A DNA stretch of 39,053 bases, from assembly GCA_003605035.1 (NCBI GenBank), contig QZKJ01000054.1:1-39053 (forward strand). Reading direction: 5' to 3'. A model generated the notes under the pieces. The model saw nothing but the letters and a program-made list of their open reading frames with translations, made no database searches and was not told the origin of the DNA. Each line of letters opens with the position of its first letter. Within the stretch, counting starts at the first letter, position 1. The translations under genes and the position numbers were made by a program. Shown here piece by piece: positions 8,062 through 15,800 of this stretch. The DNA comes from Desulfurivibrio sp. GTDB lineage: Bacteria; Desulfobacterota; Desulfobulbia; Desulfobulbales; SURF-16.

Positions 8062-8892
8062 ATGGAAAGAATAGCAGTTGTTTTCAAGAACGAAGAGATC
8101 CGGCGGACCCTGCACAATAACGAGTGGTGGTTCTCTGTGGACGATATTGTTGAGGCGTTGACTAATTCGAGCAACTGTACCGACTATATCAAGGAATTTT
8201 GTAAACACGACCAAGAGTTATCCAGAGATTGGGGGGAAATAGTCATTCCCCTTTGGATAGGTGATCCTGGCGGGAAGCAGAAGGTTAACTGCGCCAGCAT
8301 CGAGGGCATTTTCCGCATCATCCAGTCCATCCCATCGCCCAAGGCCGAGCCGTATAAGAGGTGGCTGGCCAAGGTCGGTTCTGATCGGGTGCAGGAAATC
8401 CTGCACCCCGAACTGGCAACAAAAAGAACGAAAGCCATTTACCGGGCCAATGGCTATTCGGAAGCATGGATTGAAAAACGGATGCGTGGCATCGCCGTCC
8501 AGGCCGAGCCGACCGATGAGTGGCAGAACCGGGGCGTCAATGGCGAACCGGAATATGCCATCCTCACCGCCGAGATTTCCAAGGCCGCTTTCGGCCTGAC
8601 TCCGTCCGAGTATAAGGAATTGAAAGGGCTGGAGCGGGAGAATCTGCGCGACCACATGACCGATCTGGAACTGATCTTTTCCATGCTGGGCGAGGCTGCC
8701 ACCACTGAGATCGCCAGGAGGCAGGATGCGCAAGGGTTTGGCGAAAATAAAACAGCGGCCCGCAAGGGCGGCCGGATCGCCGGGGAGGCGCGGGGAAAAC
8801 TGGAGAATGAGACGGGCAGCAAGGTGGTCTCCTCGGAGAACTACTTAACCGAGCCGGAGAGCCGCATGCGGCTGAAAGACACCAAAAAGTGA
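8062..8892 (+). CDS. BRO-N domain protein, DinD/phage antirepressor-like
   Basis: A 276-aa protein whose first 110 residues resemble the BRO-N domain (PF02498) of phage antirepressors and of the DNA-damage-inducible protein DinD: IAVVFKNEEIRRTL, EWWFSVDDIVEALT, CASIEGIFRIIQSI and KAEPYKRWLAKV. The C-terminal part (ILTAEISKAAFGLTPSEYKEL and LRDHMTDLELIFSMLGEAATTEIAR) is the extension common to chromosomal BRO proteins, ending in a low-complexity Lys/Gly/Ala tail. BRO-N domains bind DNA; the role of this subgroup is not established. It begins 65 nt after cas4 on the same strand and could be read from the cas operon. It is probably part of a later insertion between cas4 and cas1. Confidence 0.8.
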   Translation: MERIAVVFKNEEIRRTLHNNEWWFSVDDIVEALTNSSNCTDYIKEFCKHDQELSRDWGEIVIPLWIGDPGGKQKVNCASIEGIFRIIQSIPSPKAEPYKRWLAKVGSDRVQEILHPELATKRTKAIYRANGYSEAWIEKRMRGIAVQAEPTDEWQNRGVNGEPEYAILTAEISKAAFGLTPSEYKELKGLERENLRDHMTDLELIFSMLGEAATTEIARRQDAQGFGENKTAARKGGRIAGEARGKLENETGSKVVSSENYLTEPESRMRLKDTKK

Positions 8893-8918
8893 TTTGCCCG
8901 ACACGGTGGGGCAAATCA
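8890..8918 (+). terminator. Hairpin at the end of the BRO-N gene
   Basis: TGATTTGCCC (8890-8899) and GGGCAAATCA (8909-8918) form a perfect 10-bp stem with a 9-nt loop; the stop codon of the BRO-N gene is inside the left arm. No T-run follows, so it is a weak candidate for an intrinsic terminator, or an mRNA 3'-end stabilising hairpin. Confidence 0.4.
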
Positions 8919-8998
8919 ACATATGTGAAAAAACATGCTGTTATGTTGAGGTCGGAAGAATAACATGAGACCGAAGGTCAATGAAGATTCATTTTTTC

Positions 8999-9076
8999 GT
9001 CACCCCCGCATGTTGTTAGCGGGGGTCCAGCGTATTGAAAACACATGGATTCCCGCTAACTGCATGCGGGAATGAC
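8999..9076. repeat. Inverted pair of 31-nt REP-like palindromes
   Basis: The 31 nt at 8999-9029 and the reverse complement of 9046-9076 agree at all but a few positions (shared skeleton GTCA..CCCGCATG..GTTAGCGGG..TCCA), separated by 16 nt. Each arm is itself a hairpin (CCCGC...GCGGG), so the whole can fold as two hairpins or as one long cruciform. The GTCATTCCCGC...GCGGGAATCCA pattern is a widespread type of REP or small non-autonomous repeat. It lies between the convergent ends of the BRO-N and yoeB genes, where it may act as a two-way terminator. Otherwise 8919-9139 holds no gene. Confidence 0.75.
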
Positions 9077-9139
9077 GGCTTTGGTGCTGCCCGTTTCAGT
9101 ATCATTCAAATCCCCCGACTGAGGATGTCTGAAGTTGAG

Positions 9140-9409
9140 TTAATAATGATACCGACCCTGCAGAAAATCGATGCGGTCGTCGCGGACGAGATAGACGATC
9201 CGGTGTTCCTGGGTGAGACGGCGGGACCAGACGCCAGGGGCGAGATACTTGAGGGGTTCCGGCTTGCCGATGCCGGTGAAGGGATCACGCATAATGGCCT
9301 CGATCAGGCCGAAGGCGCGCAGCGCCACCTTGCGGTCAGTCTCAATCCAGTGGCGCAGGTCGTCACGGAACTCCGGTTGGAAGACGGCCTCCCGGTGTTT
9401 ATTTTTCAA
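9140..9409 (-). CDS. yoeB: YoeB-family mRNA interferase toxin
   Basis: An 89-aa RelE-superfamily toxin of the YoeB type, which cleaves mRNA at the ribosomal A site. The segments RDPFTGIGKPEPLKYL, WSRRLTQEHRIVYLV and the C-terminal QGRYHY match YoeB closely, including the Glu, Arg and final His-Tyr implicated in catalysis. The start is most likely TTG at 9409: it lies over the stop of the antitoxin gene and has AGGAAG about 7 nt upstream, and the protein then begins with the family's usual short N-terminus (KNKHREAVFQPEF). It is translated after yefM in one operon on the strand opposite to cas. Confidence 0.92.
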   Translation of the reverse strand: MKNKHREAVFQPEFRDDLRHWIETDRKVALRAFGLIEAIMRDPFTGIGKPEPLKYLAPGVWSRRLTQEHRIVYLVRDDRIDFLQGRYHY

Positions 9410-9677
9410 GGCCGGCTTCCTGGCGGAACGTTTCCAGCGAAGACGGTTCTCCCTCGCGTTTGAGGGCGCGGTCCAGGGCGGCGAGCAACCGTTCGGCGTT
9501 TGCCGGGGAGCGGAGCAGATGGGTTGTTTCAACGAGACTTTCCAGCTCATCGGCCGCGATCATGGCAACACTGCCGCCCTTGCGGCGGCGGATGACGACG
9601 ATTTCCCGGTTTTCCGTGACCTCGTCGCACAGGCTGGCGAAGTTGGCTCGTGCATTGGAATACGTTGTTTGGAGCAT
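9399..9677 (-). CDS. yefM: YefM/Phd-family antitoxin
   Basis: A 92-aa antitoxin. The N-terminal half (MLQTTYSNARANFASLCDEV, then REIVVIRRRKGGSVAMIAADELESLVET) is the DNA-binding Phd/YefM fold; the C-terminal half (LRSPANAERLLAALDRAL) is the toxin-binding helix. The ATG at 9677 follows AGGAGG at normal distance. A longer frame upstream has no ribosome binding site and crosses the operator, so I reject it. Its gene overlaps the yoeB start by 11 nt. YefM with YoeB represses its own promoter through the palindrome at 9694-9720. Confidence 0.93.
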   Translation of the reverse strand: MLQTTYSNARANFASLCDEVTENREIVVIRRRKGGSVAMIAADELESLVETTHLLRSPANAERLLAALDRALKREGEPSSLETFRQEAGLEK

Positions 9678-9693
9678 GGTGTCCTCCTGATAG

Positions 9694-9720
9694 TTATTGT
9701 ACAGGAATATTGTACAATAA
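9694..9720 (-). promoter_or_regulatory. YefM operator palindrome (TGTACA type)
   Basis: TTATTGTACA (9694-9703) and TGTACAATAA (9711-9720) are perfect inverted repeats of 10 nt separated by 7 nt. Each arm contains TGTACA, the core motif bound by YefM in Escherichia coli. The palindrome lies 17 nt upstream of the yefM start codon, where it would cover the promoter. Confidence 0.8.
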
Positions 9721-9771
9721 GGCGCTTGCGTCAGCAATGGGTAATCTGAAAAATTTCATGGATGTGACGTA

Positions 9772-10794
9772 ATGATTCAAAAAATGGGAAAATCCGAAAA
9801 CATGTCTTCAGATTTTGGTGAGATCATCCTGTATCAGTCCGAGGAAGGGAAATCAGCACTCGATGTCCATCTCAAGGATGAAACCGTCTGGTTGACTTTA
9901 AACCGGATTGCGGATCTGTTCGAAAGAGATAAATCCGTTATTTCCCGCCATTTTCGCAATGTATTCCAGTCTGGCGAGCTGGTAAAAGAGGCAGTTGTTG
10001 CAAAAAATGCAACAGTTCAAAGCGAAGGTGACAGGCAGGTTACCCGGCAAGTCGAATACTACAATCTGGATGCCATCATCTCCGTGGGCTACCGGGTTAA
10101 TTCCAAACGGGGCACCCAGTTCCGCATCTGGGCCAGCTCGGTTTTAAAAGACCACCTGGTGCGCGGTTATTCGCTTAATCAGCGGCGGCTGGCGGAAAAA
10201 GGCGTGGACGAGGTGCGGCAGGTTCTGCGTCTGCTGGCCGGTACCCTGGAAAGTCACAACCTGGTCAGCGATGAAGGCCTGGCGGTGCTGGAGGTCGTCA
10301 ACCGCTACGCCAGGACCTGGCAGCTTCTTCTGCAGTATGACGAAGACAGGCTGCCGGTGCCCGCGACCAAACACGACACCAGATCGGTTCTGGAGATTGA
10401 CCAGGCCCGGCAGGCCATTGCCACCCTGAAAAACGACTTGCTGACCAGGGGAGAGGCGACTGACCTTTTCGGCCACGAACGGGGCCACGGCCTTGCCGGC
10501 CTTATCGGCGCGGTGCAACAGTCCTTCGGCGGCCAGGATCTGTATCCAAGCGTGGAGGAGAAGGCGGCCCATCTTCTCTATTTTGTCATCAAGGATCATC
10601 CTTTTACTGATGGCAACAAGCGGATCGGTTCCTTTCTCTTTTTGCTGTTTCTCCAAGCCAATGGCCTGCTGGATGCGGGAAGCTTCGACAACCGGGCGCT
10701 CGTGGCTCTGGCCCTGCTGACCGCTGCCAGCGAAGCAGGGCAGAAGGAGCTGATGATTCGTTTGATTATGAACCTGATCGGCGGGGACGGATAA
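9772..10794 (+). CDS. RhuM-type DNA-binding protein fused to a Fic/Doc domain
   Basis: A 340-aa two-domain protein. Residues ~12-150 match the virulence RhuM family (GEIILYQSEEGKSALDV, VWLTLNRIADLFERDKSVISRHF, YNLDAIISVGYRVNSKRGTQFRIWA, LKDHLVRGYSLNQ). Residues ~180-335 form a Fic/Doc domain with the active-site motif HPFTDGNKR at 276-284, in which His276 is the expected catalytic base. The motif has Lys where classical Fic AMP transferases have GNGR, as in Doc and related enzymes, so the target modification could be AMPylation or phosphorylation. It diverges from yefM-yoeB across the operator region and converges with the higA remnant. Several in-frame ATGs (9772, 9784, 9802) compete; none has a strong ribosome binding site. 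Confidence 0.88.
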   Translation: MIQKMGKSENMSSDFGEIILYQSEEGKSALDVHLKDETVWLTLNRIADLFERDKSVISRHFRNVFQSGELVKEAVVAKNATVQSEGDRQVTRQVEYYNLDAIISVGYRVNSKRGTQFRIWASSVLKDHLVRGYSLNQRRLAEKGVDEVRQVLRLLAGTLESHNLVSDEGLAVLEVVNRYARTWQLLLQYDEDRLPVPATKHDTRSVLEIDQARQAIATLKNDLLTRGEATDLFGHERGHGLAGLIGAVQQSFGGQDLYPSVEEKAAHLLYFVIKDHPFTDGNKRIGSFLFLLFLQANGLLDAGSFDNRALVALALLTAASEAGQKELMIRLIMNLIGGDG

Positions 10795-10807
10795 TATGAC
10801 GTTACAA

Positions 10808-11112
10808 TCAGGCGGCCTGGCGCTCAAGAATTTTGACTTCCCGTTCCAGGCGGTCGCCCAGGCTCATGCGGGCGGTCTCGGTATCAAAGTGGGACTGGAT
10901 GCCGGTCCAGAACTCCACCGAGTTGCCGAAATAGCGGGCAAGGCGCAGCGCCGTGTCGGCGCTGATGCCCCGTTCCCCCCGGCAGATCTTGTTGATCCGC
11001 ATGACCGCAACACTGATGTCACGGGCCAGCCGGTACTGGCTGATGCGCAAAGGTTTCAGGAATTCTTCCAGCAGAATTTCACCGGGATGTACGGGGGAGG
11101 GAAATCTTTCAT
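10808..11112 (-). pseudogene. higA: HigA-like antitoxin, frameshifted near its start
   Basis: The main body (10808-11050) encodes an XRE-family HigA protein: RISQYRLARDISVAVMRINKICRGERGISADTALRLARYFG, then VEFWTGIQSHFDTETA. Family members begin about 20 residues earlier. Those residues (VHPGEILLEEFLKPL) are present in the same frame, but the ATG at 11112 (followed by KDFPPP) is joined to them only if one C is added to a run of five C near 11096. As read, the ATG frame stops early. It is therefore a frameshifted gene, a sequencing error in a homopolymer, or it starts at a rare codon such as TTG 11050. No HigB toxin lies upstream; the neighbouring sequence is a cas4 remnant, so this would be an orphan antitoxin. 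Confidence 0.7.
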
Positions 11113-11173
11113 GGCGGTCACCTCAATGCAAAGAAGATAACCGCGCAAGGTATTATCGTCAAGGGTTAACACT

Positions 11174-11335
11174 ATGCCGTATTGCGAAGACGAACTCATC
11201 GGCGCGGGCAGAACACCGGCGCCGGTGTATACCAAAAGGTGCGAAACCTGTTCGTTTTACGAAGTCTGTCTGCCGAAACCCTGGAGAAAAGAAAGAAAGA
11301 TTGATCGTTATCGCGATCAGGCTTGCGAGGAATAA
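11174..11335 (+). pseudogene. C-terminal remnant of a second cas4
   Basis: A 53-codon frame whose product matches the end of Cas4: ELIGAGRTPAPVYTKRC, then CETCSFYEVCLPK, carrying three of the four Fe-S cysteines (Cys23, Cys26, Cys32). The nuclease domain and the first cysteine are missing. It is clearly different in sequence from the intact Cas4 C-terminus (ELVSSGRTPQARYEKKC, CESCSLLSVCMPK), so it is not a fresh duplication. Its TAA overlaps the cas1 ATG by one base (TAATG), the kind of tight junction found in functional cas4-cas1 operons. It probably marks where an older cas4 stood before it was deleted. Confidence 0.85.
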
Positions 11336-12366
11336 TGAAAAAACATCTCAACACGTTGTTTGTCACCACTCAGGGGGCCTATCTGGCCAAGGAAGGCGAG
11401 ACGGTTGCCGTCAAGGTGGAGGGCAAGGTTCGTCTGCAGTTGCCGGTGCACACCCTGGGAGGCATCGTCTGCTTCGGCAATGTCAGCTGCAGCCCCTTTC
11501 TCATGGGCTTCTGCGCCGAACGCGATGTGGCGATCAGTTTTCTTACCGAACACGGCCGCTTCCTGGCGCGGGTGCAGGGGCCGGTTTCCGGCAATGTCCT
11601 TCTGCGCCGCCAGCAGTACAGAAATGCCGACGATTCCTGTTTCTCCTCATGCATGGCGAAATCCTTTGTCACCGGTAAAGTGTATAACTGCCGCACCGTC
11701 ATCCTCCGCGCCCTGCGGGATCACTCCGACAAGGTCGACGAAAAGTCTTTGGCTGATGCGGCGGAACGGTTAAGTTCAATCCTCATGCACCTGCAGCAGG
11801 ATATGTCGCTGGACTGCGCCCGTGGCTTTGAAGGTGAGGCGGCAAAAATCTATTTCGGTGTGTTCGACCAGTTAATCACTAACCGGAAAGTCGATTTCTT
11901 TTTCCGCGAACGTAGTCGGAGGCCGCCGCTTGATCGCATGAACTGTCTTTTATCCTTTCTCTATACCCTCATTCTTCATGATGCCCGATCCGCCCTGGAA
12001 TCGGTCGGTCTTGATCCGGCAGTCGGCTTTCTGCACAGGGACCGGCCAGGCAGGCCTGGTCTGGCACTGGACATGATGGAGGAATTTCGGCCTTTCCTGG
12101 CCGATCGACTGGTTCTGTCGCTGGTCAATCTCGGTCAGCTCAAGGCCAAGGGTTTCAAAATTACTGAAACCGGCGCCGTACAGATGGACGACGACACAAG
12201 AAAAACCGTGCTGGTGGCTTACCAGAAACGTAAGCAGGAGGAAATCATGCACCCTTTTCTTAATGAGAAAATGGCGGTCGGGTTGCTTTTTTATGCACAA
12301 GCACTGGTACTGGCAAGATTTCTACGTGGTGACTTGGACGGCTACCCGCCCTTTTTGTGGAAATAG
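11335..12366 (+). CDS. cas1: Cas1 integrase, type I-C
   Basis: Cas1 joins Cas2 to insert new spacers at the leader end of the array. The metal-binding residues are seen: Glu166 in FEGEAAKIYF, His234 in GFLHRDRPGRPGLALD, and Asp246/Glu249 in LDMMEEFRPFLADR. Typical type I-C features include the start (KKHLNTLFVTTQGAYLAKEG) and VRLQLPVHTLGGIVCFGNVSCSPFLM. The length of 343 aa is usual. ATG 11335 is chosen because GAGGA lies just upstream (11326-11330) and it is coupled to the cas4 remnant's stop; upstream start codons fall inside that remnant. cas2 follows after 10 nt. Confidence 0.97.
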   Translation: MKKHLNTLFVTTQGAYLAKEGETVAVKVEGKVRLQLPVHTLGGIVCFGNVSCSPFLMGFCAERDVAISFLTEHGRFLARVQGPVSGNVLLRRQQYRNADDSCFSSCMAKSFVTGKVYNCRTVILRALRDHSDKVDEKSLADAAERLSSILMHLQQDMSLDCARGFEGEAAKIYFGVFDQLITNRKVDFFFRERSRRPPLDRMNCLLSFLYTLILHDARSALESVGLDPAVGFLHRDRPGRPGLALDMMEEFRPFLADRLVLSLVNLGQLKAKGFKITETGAVQMDDDTRKTVLVAYQKRKQEEIMHPFLNEKMAVGLLFYAQALVLARFLRGDLDGYPPFLWK

Positions 12367-12376
12367 GCAGAAAAAA

Positions 12377-12667
12377 ATGTTTGTCCTGATCAGTTATGAT
12401 GTGGCAACCAGCAGTGTTGGCGGCCAGCGACGTCTGCGTCGTGTTGCCAAGGCTTGTAAGGACTATGGTCAGCGGGTGCAGTTTTCGGTTTTCGAATGCA
12501 TTGTTGACCCGGCCCAATGGGCAATGCTCAGACAGCGGCTTATCGATGAGATAGATTTGCAGGAGGACAGCCTGCGTTTCTATTTTCTTGGTTCTAATTG
12601 GAAACATAGAGTCGAGCATGTCGGCGCCAAGGAAGGAATTGACCAGGAGGGGCCTTTGATTATCTGA
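12377..12667 (+). CDS. cas2: Cas2, type I-C
   Basis: A 96-aa Cas2 with the ferredoxin-like start MFVLISYDVATSS, where the Asp of SYDV is the conserved metal-binding residue, then GQRRLRRVAKACKDYGQRVQFSVFEC and a C-terminal strand (LRFYFLGSNW). Cas2 forms the central dimer of the Cas1-Cas2 integrase. The ATG at 12377 is 10 nt after cas1, with only a weak purine stretch as ribosome binding site; the longer upstream frame lies within cas1 and is not real. It is the last cas gene before the leader. Confidence 0.97.
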   Translation: MFVLISYDVATSSVGGQRRLRRVAKACKDYGQRVQFSVFECIVDPAQWAMLRQRLIDEIDLQEDSLRFYFLGSNWKHRVEHVGAKEGIDQEGPLII

Positions 12668-12851
12668 TGCAGCGTGCGAACCATGAGTTGCCATGAAATC
12701 CCCGGCAGGTTCGCGTTGGTTGTAACTGCTTGTAATATAGCGATTTTGGTGGATGCCAGTCGTTTGACTGGCGTGTTTTTTTGTGTTTAGCGTTTGGTTT
12801 CGCGGAATTTAGTGAAAGAAAGGAGGTGGGATAACGGATTGAAAAGAAACA
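12668..12851 (+). promoter_or_regulatory. CRISPR leader
   Basis: The 184 nt between cas2 and the first repeat are AT-rich compared with the array and contain no gene. They hold a terminator-like hairpin (12755-12782), a T-rich stretch, and, immediately before repeat 1, GGATTGAAAAGAAAC, which resembles the repeat 3' end GGATTGAAAC. This is the expected position for the array promoter and the Cas1-Cas2 integration signals, and the repeat orientation (GATTGAAAC at the 3' end) agrees with the leader being on this side. Confidence 0.8.
12755..12782 (+). terminator. Intrinsic terminator after cas2, inside the leader
   Basis: GCCAGTC (12755-12761) and GACTGGC (12766-12772) form a perfect 7-bp stem with a 4-nt loop, followed by GTGTTTTTTT. 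This is a standard intrinsic terminator and would separate the cas transcript from the array transcript. Confidence 0.7.
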
Positions 12852-15800
12852 GCCGCCCCCCGCGCGGGGGCGTGGATTGAAACTGATATGCCGAGTAGCA
12901 ACCGGCCGCAGCTGCTGGCCGCCCCCCGCGCGGGGGCGTGGATTGAAACGCTTCATGCGGGATTGCCTGGAGTATTTCCAGGAGCCGCCCCCCGCGCGGG
13001 GGCGTGGATTGAAACACCTTGTACTTCTGGCGCTGCAAATACGCCAGCAGCCGCCCCCCGCGCGGGGGCGTGGATTGAAACTTCCTGGAGAAAACTGCAA
13101 GGCCGATGCCTGACCATGCCGCCCCCCGCGCGGGGGCGTGGATTGAAACATATCCCGTGGTCGAGGCGAAGAACAGCCACAGGCCGCCCCCCGCGCGGGG
13201 GCGTGGATTGAAACGGGATATCTTCGTGGAAGACGAGACCTTTGCGGCGCCGCCCCCCGCGCGGGGGCGTGGATTGAAACGTTTCCCATCGATCTGCCGC
13301 AACCGCCAGGAGTCGCCGCCCCCCGCGCGGGGGCGTGGATTGAAACATTTTGGTATTTACGGGTAGAAAGGGGTTCGTTAGGCCGCCCCCCGCGCGGGGG
13401 CGTGGATTGAAACCATTTCTCCCACTCCTGCTGCGGTGTTTTTTCCTGCGCCGCCCCCCGCGCGGGGGCGTGGATTGAAACATGCCGTGGCTGTCACGGC
13501 ACCGGTAAGGTTAGCGCCGCCCCCCGCGCGGGGGCGTGGATTGAAACTTTATCCCTGATAATGTTGTTGATGGCCTTCATGGCCGCCCCCCGCGCGGGGG
13601 CGTGGATTGAAACAGAATCATGAGTGAGCTTGAGATGATGACCATTGGCCGCCCCCCGCGCGGGGGCGTGGATTGAAACTAAATATTTGGTGGTTGACTG
13701 GCTGATGCCGGAAGCCGCCCCCCGCGCGGGGGCGTGGATTGAAACGCGTTCGAGTGCGCGGATGTAACCATGAGGAAAGCCGCCCCCCGCGCGGGGGCGT
13801 GGATTGAAACTATTGACGCCTTGGTCGCGGAACTGGCTGGCGAGTGCCGCCCCCCGCGCGGGGGCGTGGATTGAAACCCTTGAATACTTCTTTGCGCCGT
13901 AGGTGCAGACTTGCCGCCCCCCGCGCGGGGGCGTGGATTGAAACATGTTTTCGACAAGGACGGGCGTCTGCTGCCGGTGCCGCCCCCCGCGCGGGGGCGT
14001 GGATTGAAACAGCAAGCAGCATCGATCCTCCTGGAGCGCAGAAAGCCGCCCCCCGCGCGGGGGCGTGGATTGAAACCTGCTGAATGCTACTTTTTTTGAA
14101 TCAGGTTGCCGGCCGCCCCCCGCGCGGGGGCGTGGATTGAAACATGTGCTCGACATCGACCGCATCTCCGCCAGGCAGCCGCCCCCCGCGCGGGGGCGTG
14201 GATTGAAACTAGGAAGTTTTTGAATGTGGTGGCGTTCATTTCAAGCCGCCCCCCGCGCGGGGGCGTGGATTGAAACGCTTCCGCTGTTGGCAGTGTCGCC
14301 CGGCAGGTGTGCCGCCCCCCGCGCGGGGGCGTGGATTGAAACAATCTCTGCTATGACGGTCAGTATTTTTACGACAGCCGCCCCCCGCGCGGGGGCGTGG
14401 ATTGAAACGTTTTCTTAATTTAACGTACTACCCTACTATAGGGCCGCCCCCCGCGCGGGGGCGTGGATTGAAACAGCCTGTCAGTACCGGTTTTAATAGG
14501 ACTGATATGCCGCCCCCCGCGCGGGGGCGTGGATTGAAACAGGATGCAGTTTTCGGCTGAAACTCAAGCTAAAAGCCGCCCCCCGCGCGGGGGCGTGGAT
14601 TGAAACAGATCGTAATCAACATAAGCACGGAGAAAATCCGCCGCCCCCCGCGCGGGGGCGTGGATTGAAACAACAACCACCACAGGAGGATCAAACGATG
14701 TGGAGCCGCCCCCCGCGCGGGGGCGTGGATTGAAACACCCTGCGGGGCTGACGGATCGCTGGCAAACAGGCCGCCCCCCGCGCGGGGGCGTGGATTGAAA
14801 CAATCAGCCCTGCAGTGCTAGTTAGCAAATCTGTGCCGCCCCCCGCGCGGGGGCGTGGATTGAAACTGTTTATCTATTTTTTCGATGTCCTGAGTGATGA
14901 GCCGCCCCCCGCGCGGGGGCGTGGATTGAAACGACCCTACCAACACAGCGGCTCAGATCGCGGCGGGCCGCCCCCCGCGCGGGGGCGTGGATTGAAACAG
15001 ATCAACAAATTGTTTAGCTCGATGGCGAGCATGCCGCCCCCCGCGCGGGGGCGTGGATTGAAACTCATAGGTGCGGACATTTTTGGAAAGGGGTTGTCCG
15101 CCGCCCCCCGCGCGGGGGCGTGGATTGAAACATCTAACCGATTATCAGCTGGTTTTGCTGTTGCATGCCGCCCCCCGCGCGGGGGCGTGGATTGAAACAA
15201 TATCTCCTGTTCCTCTTGTTTGATGGGGTTTGCCGCCCCCCGCGCGGGGGCGTGGATTGAAACACCTGACCGTTAGTTATGATGGAATGGTAGATGAGCC
15301 GCCCCCCGCGCGGGGGCGTGGATTGAAACATGTTCGCCAGAATGCTGTCCAGTGTAGGTGTTTCGCCGCCCCCCGCGCGGGGGCGTGGATTGAAACTGTT
15401 TATTATTCAGGTTAAGAATTTTTAAATAGTGCCGCCCCCCGCGCGGGGGCGTGGATTGAAACACCCAGGGAGCCAAAATCCAACGCCAAAACGGGAGCCG
15501 CCCCCCGCGCGGGGGCGTGGATTGAAACTCTAACGTCCCTGTAATAACCTCTAGCGCACGAGGCCGCCCCCCGCGCGGGGGCGTGGATTGAAACATGACA
15601 GGAGTAGGATTTTTTTCAATCGGCTGTTGGCCGCCCCCCGCGCGGGGGCGTGGATTGAAACCGGTGAAAGCCGTGGTCAACACGTGTATTATCGAGCCGC
15701 CCCCCGCGCGGGGGCGTGGATTGAAACTTGTGAATGTACCGTTTTGCAACAAACAGCAAACGCCGCCCCCCGCGCGGGGGCGTGGATTGAAACTGCCAGA

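Noticed and set aside
8043-8062. LexA (SOS) box upstream of the DinD-like BRO-N gene.
   Set aside because: The palindrome there is ATCTCA-G-TGAGAT, which lacks the CTG-N10-CAG pattern; no SOS box is visible.
11317-11553. Possible HigB partner for the HigA-like gene.
   Set aside because: The frame is opposite cas1 and shows no RelE/HigB features; upstream of higA there is only the cas4 remnant.
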